From positions 6,171,526 to 6,235,525 of the forward strand of contig NZ_CP075715.1 of the NCBI RefSeq assembly GCF_024584805.1: 64,000 nucleotides of DNA. The letters run 5' to 3'. The position numbers and the translations under genes were made by a program. Source of the DNA: Streptomyces sp. FIT100 (GTDB taxonomy: Bacteria > Actinomycetota > Actinomycetes > Streptomycetales > Streptomycetaceae). Within the stretch, counting starts at the first letter, position 1. Each line of letters starts with the position of its first letter. Under the pieces are notes generated by a model. The model saw only the letters and a list, made by a program, of their open reading frames with translations. It searched no databases and was not told the origin of the DNA. Positions 26,545-33,168 of this stretch are shown here, piece after piece.

Positions 26545-27108
26545 TCACTGGTACAGCTGTGCGAAGCCCCGGAGGATCTCCAGGCCGTCGCTGCGGAACT
26601 CCAGATGCGCCTGGGCGCCGAAGATCCGGCCGTCGTCGGAGCGCAGGAACTCCACAGGCGCGTGCTCGGAGCGGCCGATGGAGCGGAAGCCCTCCGGGGC
26701 CTCCTGGAGGTAGAGGGTGTGGCGGTGGAAGACGGTCACCGTCGGCTTCACATGGGTGAAGATCGGCTCCTCCTTGTCGACCTGCACCTGGTAGCCGCCG
26801 ACCCGCTGCGGCCCCTCCGCCAGACGCCCGCCCGCGGTGACCGCGAGGATCTGCATGCCGCCGCAGATCCCGAAGACCGGGACGTCGGCGCCCATCACGA
26901 GGTCGGTCAGCGGCTTGTAGTAGTCGCGGTCATAGGCCCGGACCTTGGTGCCGCTCAGGACGATCGCCTGGTAGCGGCCGTCGAGCCGGGCGGGCACCGA
27001 CGCCACGTCGACCGCCTCGGTCTCCGAGCCCAGCTCCTCGAAGCGCCGGCGGAGCTGTTTCAGGGACAGCGTGCCGTTGTTGATGACCAGTACACGGGGT
27101 TGCGCCAC
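26545..27108 (-). CDS. stand-alone class I glutamine amidotransferase
   Basis: A 187-residue GATase (triad type) without any fused synthetase. The nucleophile Cys is in GICGGMQIL (about residue 82) and the His in GAQAHLEF (about 168); the usual QxHPE is here QAHLE. The oxyanion-region motif IVLSGTKVRAYDRD is unusual (normally SGGP). It is co-directional with the lysZ-like gene, 12 nt away. It could hydrolyse free Gln to feed ammonia to a partner. Given that the carrier protein ends in Gln, it could also act on the carrier itself, which is speculative. Start is GTG 27108. Confidence 0.82.
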   Translation of the reverse strand: MAQPRVLVINNGTLSLKQLRRRFEELGSETEAVDVASVPARLDGRYQAIVLSGTKVRAYDRDYYKPLTDLVMGADVPVFGICGGMQILAVTAGGRLAEGPQRVGGYQVQVDKEEPIFTHVKPTVTVFHRHTLYLQEAPEGFRSIGRSEHAPVEFLRSDDGRIFGAQAHLEFRSDGLEILRGFAQLYQ

Positions 27109-27120
27109 GAGCTGTGCTCC

Positions 27121-27960
27121 TCACGTTCGCGTGATGACAGTGCCGGTACGGGCGGCGAGCAGGTCCGTGACGGACGCGCTGCCGATGGTGACCCGCTCCA
27201 CGCCGCGTTCCAGGGCCTCGCCGGCGGCCCGCAGTTTCTTGCGCATGCCACCGGTGGCGCCCTTGTCGCGGAAGTCGGCCGCGGCCTGCGCGGTGATCCG
27301 GGACACGGGCTCCCCGTCGATCAGCAGATGTGCGACATCGGTGACGAGGACCAGGTCGGACGCGCCGGTGGCCCCCGCGACGGCGGCGGCGGCCCGGTCG
27401 GCATCGGTGTTGACCTCCTGGCCCGCCGCGTTCCGGGCCAGCGGGGTGATGAGGTGGGCATGGCCAGGCCGGAGGCTCTTCAGCGGCGCCGGGTCCACCC
27501 CGGTGATCGGGCCGACGAGGTTCTCCAGCTCGACGAGCTGCTTGCCCTGCCACCACCAGCGCTCGCCCTCGCCGGCGCTGACCAGACCGTCGCTGCCGAG
27601 CAGCCGCTCCGCCGAGATGCCCCGTCGTTCGAGCCGCCCGAAGACCTCCTCGGCCATCCTGGTGCTGACGGTCTTGATGTCGGCGATGACCTCGGGCGTG
27701 GTCCAGCGGCTCTGGTTGCCGTACCGGTCGCGCAGGATCGCCGACGGCTCGCTGTAGCGGGGGCTGAGCCGCTTGAGCGGCTTGGACCAGCCGTGCACGA
27801 GGACCAGCGGCCGCTCCTGTCCGTGCCGGGCCAGGTCGTCCCACCAGGTGCCGTCGAGGTCGTCGAGGCAGCTGCCGCCGAGTTTCACCACGGTCGGGGG
27901 CGGGCTCTTCCGGTCCTCCCGGCTCTCCGGGCTCTGCGGGCTCTTCCCGGTGGCGCTCAT
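27121..27960 (-). CDS. lysZ: LysZ/ArgB-like amino acid kinase for carrier-bound substrate
   Basis: A 279-residue amino-acid kinase. The phosphate-binding KLGGSCLDDL starts at about residue 26, followed by LVLVHGWSKP, GSDGLVSAGE and EVNTDADRAAAAVAGA near the ATP site, and RDKGATGGMRKKLRAA, the conserved basic GM-x-x-K segment. LysZ phosphorylates the delta carboxylate of an amino acid tethered to LysW. The gene sits between lysY- and GATase-like genes and its start overlaps the lysY-like stop (ATGA). ArgB of arginine synthesis is the alternative, but the lysW/lysX neighbours favour a carrier-protein substrate. Confidence 0.87.
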   Translation of the reverse strand: MSATGKSPQSPESREDRKSPPPTVVKLGGSCLDDLDGTWWDDLARHGQERPLVLVHGWSKPLKRLSPRYSEPSAILRDRYGNQSRWTTPEVIADIKTVSTRMAEEVFGRLERRGISAERLLGSDGLVSAGEGERWWWQGKQLVELENLVGPITGVDPAPLKSLRPGHAHLITPLARNAAGQEVNTDADRAAAAVAGATGASDLVLVTDVAHLLIDGEPVSRITAQAAADFRDKGATGGMRKKLRAAGEALERGVERVTIGSASVTDLLAARTGTVITRT

Positions 27961-29021
27961 GCGGGCATCACCGGATGCATCGTCAGGCCCGTCTCCTCGG
28001 GCAGCCCGAACCGTATGTTCGCGGCCTGCACGGCCTGGCCCGCCGCGCCCTTGACGAGGTTGTCGAGGGCGGCGAGGACGACGACGCGGCCGCCCGCGTC
28101 CTGGTCCTCGTCACACAGGACCGTCACATCGCAGAAGTTCGAGCCCAGGACGGCCTGCGGGTCGGGCACCGGGATCAGCGTCTCGGCGTGCCGACGCACC
28201 CGCACGAAGCGGCTCCCCTTGTAGAAGCGTGTGTACGCCCGCTGGAGCTCGCGTTGGTCGACGGCCTCGTCCATGAACACGTACGAGCTGGTGAGCAGGC
28301 CGCGCACATGCGACACGCCGTACGCGGACATGGTCAGCGAGCCGATGGTGCCCGGCTTGCTCCGCTCCAGGAAGTCGCGGACCTCGCCGGCGTGCCGGTG
28401 CCCGGTCGGGGCATACGGGGCGATGGCGCCGTTGCGCAGCGGGTGCAGATCGGCGGTGCGCAGCGACAGGCCGCCGCCGCTGGAGCCGCTCTTGCCGTCC
28501 ACCACCACGGTCTTGAGGTCCAGACCGAGGCCGAGGGTGAGCGGTGCGAGGCCGAGGGTGATCGCGGTGGCGTAGCAGCCTGGCAGCGAGATCAGCGCGG
28601 CGTCCGCCAGCTGGTCGCCGACCAGCTCCGGCACCCCGTACACGAAGCGGTCCGCGAGGTCGGTGCGCCGCTTCACCTTCGGGTACCAGCGGTCGTGCAG
28701 CTCCGGCGTACGGATGCGGAATGCGCCGCTGAGGTCGACGACGGCCGGGACCCGGTCGGCGAGCAGCGCGGCCAGCTCCGCCGAGACCGGCGCGGGGGTG
28801 GCCAGGAAGAGCACGTCGACCTGGTCGGCGATGTCCTCGGTGACGGGCTGCACGGTCAGGCCCAGGTCGATGCGGAGTCCCGGATGCAGCTCGGCCGGGC
28901 GCCTGCCGATGTGGGAGGAGCCGCCGAGGAAGGTCAGCTCCAGGTCGGGGTGTTGGGTGATCAGTCTGATGAGTTCGCCGCCGGCGAGCCCGGAGGCGCC
29001 GACGACTCCTGCACGGATCAT
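27957..29021 (-). CDS. lysY: LysY/ArgC-like carrier-acyl-phosphate reductase
   Basis: A 354-residue NADPH-dependent semialdehyde dehydrogenase. The N-terminal VGASGLAGGELIRLI binds NADPH, the catalytic Cys is in SLPGCYATAITLGLAPL (about residue 150), and GKSGSSGGG and APTGHRHAGEV with the catalytic His follow. LysY reduces the LysW-bound acyl phosphate made by LysZ to an aldehyde. It overlaps by 4 nt with lysX-like and lysZ-like genes on either side, strong evidence for one pathway. Distinguishing it from ArgC rests on context. Confidence 0.88.
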   Translation of the reverse strand: MIRAGVVGASGLAGGELIRLITQHPDLELTFLGGSSHIGRRPAELHPGLRIDLGLTVQPVTEDIADQVDVLFLATPAPVSAELAALLADRVPAVVDLSGAFRIRTPELHDRWYPKVKRRTDLADRFVYGVPELVGDQLADAALISLPGCYATAITLGLAPLTLGLGLDLKTVVVDGKSGSSGGGLSLRTADLHPLRNGAIAPYAPTGHRHAGEVRDFLERSKPGTIGSLTMSAYGVSHVRGLLTSSYVFMDEAVDQRELQRAYTRFYKGSRFVRVRRHAETLIPVPDPQAVLGSNFCDVTVLCDEDQDAGGRVVVLAALDNLVKGAAGQAVQAANIRFGLPEETGLTMHPVMPA

Positions 29022-29869
29022 GCGAGTAGCTCCTGGAGGTGACGGCCGATGGCCGACGGGATGTCCGCTCCGGTCGCGGAGGCCACCGCCCGGAAACCGG
29101 GGGCGTGGTTGACCTCGTTGACGACGTAGCCGTCGGGGGTGCCGAAGAGGTCGACTCCGTAGATCCCGGTGCCGAGTTCCGCCACCACGCCGTCGATGAT
29201 CTTCAGTACGTCGGGGTCGTGGGCGACGGCGCGGCTGCTGTTGCCGAGCGCCGCGTTGTTGCGCCAGTCGGTGCCGCCGCTCTCGAACTCGGCGGCGGCG
29301 ACGAGCTCGTGCCCGACGACGAGGCAGCGCACCGATGTGCCGCCGCCCAGGTACGGCTCCACCAGGCAGGCCTGCTCGAAGGCGTGCCCGAGGTCCTCGA
29401 CGTAGTCGTACACGGACTGGGCCGTGTCGGCGTGCCGGATCAGCGTGACCCGCTTGCCCATGCCGCCGAAGACGGGCTTGAGGACCAGCGGGAGCTCCAG
29501 CTCGCCCAGGGCCTTCTCGAAGTCCTTGCGGGAGAGCACCAGCCGGAAATCCGGCACGGGGACGCCCGCGGTGCGCAGCACGGTGCGCAGGACCGCCTTG
29601 TTCTCGCAGGCGGTGATCGCTCCGGCCGTGTTGAGGGTGGGCACTCCGGCCGCCTCGGCGAGCGTGGCGACCAGGCCGCCGCGGGTGTAGCTGCGGCTGC
29701 GCACCAGCACCGCGTCGTAGCCCTGGACGGACGGGGCGTGCGGATCGCCGAGGCACAGGGACTCGTCGTTGACCCAGTCGATGCGCAGGCCGAAGTCGGG
29801 TGCGGTCTGCATCAGTTGGCGTTCCTCCCAGCTGATGCGGTCCGCGACGATGGCAACTGTCGTGGTCAT
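29018..29869 (-). CDS. lysX: LysX/RimK-like ATP-grasp ligase (carrier-protein loading)
   Basis: A 283-residue ATP-grasp ligase of the RimK/LysX family. It shows WEERQLMQTA at the N-terminus, LVLKPVFGGMGKRVTLI in the ATP-binding loop, VEPYLGGGTSVRCLVVG, and VNEVNHAPGFRA with the Mg ligands Glu and Asn. LysX joins the alpha-amino group of its substrate to the C-terminal side chain of LysW. It starts 1 nt after the lysW-like stop. The substrate-specifying residues of LysX and ArgX cannot be assigned with confidence by eye. Confidence 0.9.
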   Translation of the reverse strand: MTTTVAIVADRISWEERQLMQTAPDFGLRIDWVNDESLCLGDPHAPSVQGYDAVLVRSRSYTRGGLVATLAEAAGVPTLNTAGAITACENKAVLRTVLRTAGVPVPDFRLVLSRKDFEKALGELELPLVLKPVFGGMGKRVTLIRHADTAQSVYDYVEDLGHAFEQACLVEPYLGGGTSVRCLVVGHELVAAAEFESGGTDWRNNAALGNSSRAVAHDPDVLKIIDGVVAELGTGIYGVDLFGTPDGYVVNEVNHAPGFRAVASATGADIPSAIGRHLQELLA

Positions 29870-29870
29870 C

Positions 29871-30056
29871 TCACTGACCCCAGTCGCGCAGCTGCACCTC
29901 GACCATCTGGAGGGACAGCCGGCCGTCCTGGACGTCCTCGACGCGCAGCGTGAGCATGCACTCGGGGCAGGACAGGGTCTCGCCCTGGACCATCGACGGG
30001 ACGGTGAGATCGGTTTCGCACTCGGGGCAGACGCCGGAGAGGGTGGCGGTGGACAT
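29871..30056 (-). CDS. lysW: LysW-like amino-group carrier protein with C-terminal Gln
   Basis: A 61-residue carrier. Cys10, Cys13, Cys30 and Cys33 (two CPEC knuckles) form the zinc finger of LysW, and a run of acidic residues follows. LysW proteins end EDWGE, where the last Glu side chain receives the substrate amino group. This one ends RDWGQ, with CAG as the last codon before TGA, so the acceptor carboxylate is replaced by an amide. It is the first gene of a lysW-X-Y-Z set with 1-nt and 4-nt spacings, so it is clearly part of the operon. In Streptomyces, carrier proteins of this class serve secondary metabolism, not lysine synthesis. Confidence 0.92.
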   Translation of the reverse strand: MSTATLSGVCPECETDLTVPSMVQGETLSCPECMLTLRVEDVQDGRLSLQMVEVQLRDWGQ

Positions 30057-30087
30057 GAGTCAGCTCCATAGGTCGTCGCGGGTGACG

Positions 30088-30134
30088 TGAATGAGGTGGA
30101 GGTGAATGAGGTGGAGGAGGATGAGGTGGACCGG
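30088..30134 (+). repeat. atgaggtgga-type tandem repeat before the carrier gene
   Basis: The 104-nt gap between the homocitrate-synthase-like gene and the lysW-like gene holds three imperfect copies of gaatgaggtggag. On the transcribed minus strand this gives a pyrimidine-rich leader (ctccacctcattc). No function is apparent. Confidence 0.7.
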
Positions 30135-30160
30135 CGGATGGCCGGGGTGGCGGGCGAGGT

Positions 30161-31312
30161 TCAGGCGGCCTGGAAGTCGACGGCCGCCTTGCGGATCCCG
30201 TCCCGGTCGAGCAGCGGGTCTCCGTCGCGCTCCTGCCGCTCGGCGAGCCACGGCGTGAAGGAGTCGACGTCGACGGAGACGCCCGCGCCGTCGAGCGCCC
30301 ACTTGACGAGCGCGGAGGTGAGACGGGTGCGCACGCGCAGCTCGCGGGCGTTGCCGACGAGTTCGGCGGGCAGCGTTTCGTACGCCTCCGGGTTGCTGAG
30401 CTGGCCCGGCAGTTCGTAGGCGAAGGCGTGCGGGGTGGTCGGCCCTGACTGGAAGGCGTCGCCCAGGCCGGAGCCCTGGAGCGCGACCCGCGACAGCTCG
30501 GTGAGGTGGGTCAGGTCGAAGCGGGTGTCGCCGTGGATGACGCGCAGCGAGGTGAGCAGCTCGGCCAGCGGGGCGTTGCCGCCGCGTTCGCCGATGCCGC
30601 CGACGGTCGCGGAGATCCACCGGGCTCCCGCACGGACGGCGGCGAGGGAGTTGGCGACGGCCATGCCCAGCATGTTGTGCGAGTGGATCTCGATCTCGGA
30701 GCCGTCGATCGCGGTGATGTCGCCGACCACCTCCTCCATCTGCCAGGGCGACAGATACGCGACGGTCTCCGCCAGCCGGAACCGGTCGGCGCCGGCCTCG
30801 AAGCCCGCGGTGACGTAGGGGACGAGCCGCTCCCTGGGGGTGCGGGCACCGTCCTCGCCGCTGAAGGTGACGTGGAAGCCGCGCTCCTTCGCCTGGGAGA
30901 TCGCCGAACGGGCCAGTGTCTGGAGGAACTTGGCGCTGGGCGAGCCGAGCTTCAGCTCGGCGTGCTGCTCGGAGGTGGGGATGGAGTACATGATGTGGCG
31001 CACACCGAGGCGCTCGGCCTCGTCGAGGGCCGTCGCGACCTGCTGGCGGTCGCGCACCACGACGAGCGTCATGCTGCGCTCGGGGCCGACGGCCTCATGG
31101 GTGGCGAGGACGAGGTCGGCGTCCTTGGAGCCCGGGCCGGAGACCATGCCGACCTCGACCAGGTCGATGCCGGTCCTCACCAGCAGGTCCGCGATGACCG
31201 CGGCGTCCCTCGGGCCGAACTCGACGCCGGCCATGTGCGCGGAGTCGCGCAGCGTGGCGTCGGATATGCGGGGCAGCCCCGGCGCTTTCTCCAGGGTTTC
31301 CGTTTCTGCCAT
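30161..31312 (-). CDS. homocitrate/isopropylmalate synthase-like DRE-TIM enzyme
   Basis: A 383-residue DRE-TIM barrel enzyme. It shows DATLRD (Arg22, Asp23) in place of the usual DTTLRDGEQ, then FSGEDGART, the metal-binding HSHNMLGMAVAN, and GGIGERGGNAPL. The family condenses acetyl-CoA with a 2-oxo acid (homocitrate, isopropylmalate, re-citrate) or cleaves such products. In the LysW lysine route homocitrate synthase opens the pathway, yet no homoaconitase or homoisocitrate dehydrogenase is present here, so the product must be used differently. It is the promoter-proximal gene. ATG 31312 has GGAGTGAAGGAA upstream. Confidence 0.86.
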   Translation of the reverse strand: MAETETLEKAPGLPRISDATLRDSAHMAGVEFGPRDAAVIADLLVRTGIDLVEVGMVSGPGSKDADLVLATHEAVGPERSMTLVVVRDRQQVATALDEAERLGVRHIMYSIPTSEQHAELKLGSPSAKFLQTLARSAISQAKERGFHVTFSGEDGARTPRERLVPYVTAGFEAGADRFRLAETVAYLSPWQMEEVVGDITAIDGSEIEIHSHNMLGMAVANSLAAVRAGARWISATVGGIGERGGNAPLAELLTSLRVIHGDTRFDLTHLTELSRVALQGSGLGDAFQSGPTTPHAFAYELPGQLSNPEAYETLPAELVGNARELRVRTRLTSALVKWALDGAGVSVDVDSFTPWLAERQERDGDPLLDRDGIRKAAVDFQAA

Positions 31313-31440
31313 TTCCTTCACTCCTTGTTCCGCACGTGGTCGGTGAACCGAGATGAAAGGGTTCGGCGGGCGGTGATCCCTACACTCCAACGAACTGCGG
31401 TTCAGAACAAGGAGATTCGGGTCAGGGCTGTGTGCGGAAC

Positions 31441-31460
31441 TGTCAAGGAATGTCAGGAAG
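31441..31460. promoter_or_regulatory. candidate tandem operator between divergent operons
   Basis: Two adjacent 10-bp direct repeats, TGTCAAGGAA and TGTCAGGAAG, lie in the 236-nt divergent region between the homocitrate-synthase-like gene and the racemase-family gene. Head-to-tail repeats of about one helical turn are what OmpR-type regulators bind, and an orphan one is encoded at 32451. The assignment is tentative. Confidence 0.3.
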
Positions 31461-31548
31461 GAAAGGCAGTGCAAGGCGGTTGTGCGCGGGGCGTCATTTC
31501 CGGCGGGCTGGGCCGCCGTGATGGCAGCGCTCGCCCTACCGTGCCGCC

Positions 31549-32316
31549 ATGGACCTTTTCTCACTGCCCAGGCTCGGGGTCGTCGTGCCGCCGGAGAACC
31601 CCACCGCGGAACCGGAATTCACCTGTCTTCTCGGAGCCCGCCTCAATGTGTACACGTCCCGTTTCCCGATGGTGCAGGGAACGGGTCTCAGGGAAATGCT
31701 GGAGACGTACAACCGGGTACTGCCGGAGACCCTCGGCGACTTCGGCGCCATGCGCCTGGACGCCGCCGTGGTGGCGTGCAGCGCCTCGCACTACCTGCTC
31801 GGCCCCGAGGGCGACCGCGCGCTGTGCGACGACCTGTCGGCGCGCGCCGGCTTCCCCGTGCGCTCCTCGACCCAGGCGATCCTCGCGGCGTGCGAGGCGC
31901 TCGGCGTGACCCGTCTGACGCTCGTCTCGCCCTACCAGCCGTGGCTCACCGACACGTCCCGCGCCTTCTGGGAGCGGGCCGGGCTCACGGTCGACGGCGT
32001 CGTCCTCGTCCCCGCGGCGCGTCACCCGGACGGCGCCGAGCACTACGACCCGTACGAGGTGACCACGCAGGCGATTCTGCGGCGCATACGGGAGAGCCGG
32101 CTCCCCGGCGGCACCGCGCTGCTGTTCACCGGGACCGGCATGGGCACGCTCGCCGCCCTCGCCGAACTCGCCGCGGAGGACGCCGGCCGCCCGCTGCTGT
32201 CCTCGAACCTGGCCTCCGCCTGGTGGGCGCGGCGGGCGGTGGGCACCGGCGCCGGCGACGCGCACCCGCTGCTGCGGCGCCTGGACGGCCAGTCGGGCGG
32301 TGCCCGGGCGGTGTGA
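31549..32316 (+). CDS. Asp/Glu racemase-maleate isomerase superfamily enzyme
   Basis: A 255-residue enzyme close to maleate isomerase and arylmalonate decarboxylase. It opens RLGVVVPPENPTAEPEF, typical of the group, and has a nucleophilic Cys in VVACSASHYL (about residue 80). The second Cys of maleate isomerase and racemases (around GCTNL) is replaced by LLFTGTGMGT, so a two-base mechanism is unlikely and a one-Cys reaction such as decarboxylation or isomerisation is more probable. It is transcribed away from the carrier operon from a shared intergenic region. Confidence 0.8.
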   Translation: MDLFSLPRLGVVVPPENPTAEPEFTCLLGARLNVYTSRFPMVQGTGLREMLETYNRVLPETLGDFGAMRLDAAVVACSASHYLLGPEGDRALCDDLSARAGFPVRSSTQAILAACEALGVTRLTLVSPYQPWLTDTSRAFWERAGLTVDGVVLVPAARHPDGAEHYDPYEVTTQAILRRIRESRLPGGTALLFTGTGMGTLAALAELAAEDAGRPLLSSNLASAWWARRAVGTGAGDAHPLLRRLDGQSGGARAV

Positions 32317-32321
32317 CGCAG

Positions 32322-32369
32322 GACAGTGCCCCGGGCGGCGCGACATACGACAGTGCCCCGGGCGGCGCG
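32322..32369 (+). repeat. 21-bp direct repeat downstream of the racemase-family gene
   Basis: gacagtgccccgggcggcg and two more bases occur at 32322-32342 and again at 32349-32369. The second copy forms the left arm of the terminator-like hairpin. Confidence 0.85.
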
Positions 32370-32394
32370 CTGCACGGCGCGCGGTCCGGGGCAC
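32353..32394. terminator. hairpin between convergent genes
   Basis: GTGCCCCGG (32353-32361) pairs with CCGGGGCAC (32386-32394), with additional pairing of GCGCGC inside. It lies between the 3' ends of the racemase-family gene and the response-regulator gene and can serve both. No T-run follows, as is common in Streptomyces. Confidence 0.6.
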
Positions 32395-32450
32395 TCGGCA
32401 CGGATCGCACCAGGGCTCGTACCTCGTACGGAGTCGGCCCCCACGAACGC

Positions 32451-33140
32451 TCAGCCCGCGGACACCTCCGGCACCCGCCAGGCGTGGCCCATGCGATAGC
32501 CGATCCCGCGGACCGTGATGATCCATCCGCTGGATCCGAGTTTCGCCCGGAGGCTGCTGACATGTGTGTCGATGGTGCGACTGGTCTGTTCCCAATTGCT
32601 CCCCCACACCTTGGCCATCAACTCCTTCCGGGACACCACGGTTTCCGGATTGGCGGCCAGTGTGTAAAGGAGCTCGAATTCCTTCGACGTGACGTCGATC
32701 ACCTGGTCGCGGAGGCGGACTTCCCGAGTCCGCGGATCGATGTGGAGCGGACGCAGGGAAATGCTCTCCGCAATGCCCGACGCGGGGCGGGAGCGGCGCA
32801 GCACCGCCTCGATACGGGCACCTAATTCCCTGGCCCCCCAGGCTTTGGCGACACAGTCGTCCGCGCCGGCCTTGAGCGCGAGTATCCGCTCCAGTTCGTC
32901 GTCGAGGTGAGTGAAGGCGACCAGGGGAATATCGCTCTCGCCCCTCAGGGAACGGCACACCTCCAGTCCGTCGATGTCGGGCAGCTCCAGGGAGAGCAGC
33001 ACCAGATCGGCGTCACGGTAGGTGCGCAGGGCCCGTGCCCCCGTGTCGACGCTGCGGGCGGCGTATCCGAGCCGGCGCAGATCGCGCACCATCGCTTCGG
33101 CGGCGGAGGCTTCCCGCTCCACCACGAGTACGTTTCTCAC
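32451..33140 (-). CDS. OmpR-family response regulator without phospho-acceptor Asp
   Basis: A 229-residue regulator. Receiver domain (1-118): the site that should read LLDLMLPDIDG reads LLSLELPDIDG, so Ser50 replaces the phosphorylated Asp; Thr77 and Lys99 are kept, and the acidic pair near residue 8-10 is E-R-E. The C-terminal winged helix (125-225) is intact: VTSKEFELLYTLAANP, RTIDTHVSSLRAKL, ITVRGIGYRM. No histidine kinase gene is nearby. Such atypical orphan regulators often control antibiotic clusters without phosphorylation, so it is a likely switch for the adjacent carrier-protein operon. Confidence 0.88.
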   Translation of the reverse strand: MRNVLVVEREASAAEAMVRDLRRLGYAARSVDTGARALRTYRDADLVLLSLELPDIDGLEVCRSLRGESDIPLVAFTHLDDELERILALKAGADDCVAKAWGARELGARIEAVLRRSRPASGIAESISLRPLHIDPRTREVRLRDQVIDVTSKEFELLYTLAANPETVVSRKELMAKVWGSNWEQTSRTIDTHVSSLRAKLGSSGWIITVRGIGYRMGHAWRVPEVSAG

Positions 33141-33168
33141 GTCCCGGACCTTCCTCTTCGGCGTCTCG

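Noticed and set aside
27121..30056. Primary lysine biosynthesis by the LysW route
   Set aside because: Streptomyces make lysine by the diaminopimelate route, and the aconitase, isocitrate-dehydrogenase-like and LysK steps are absent; flavin enzymes and an AMP ligase point to a secondary pathway.
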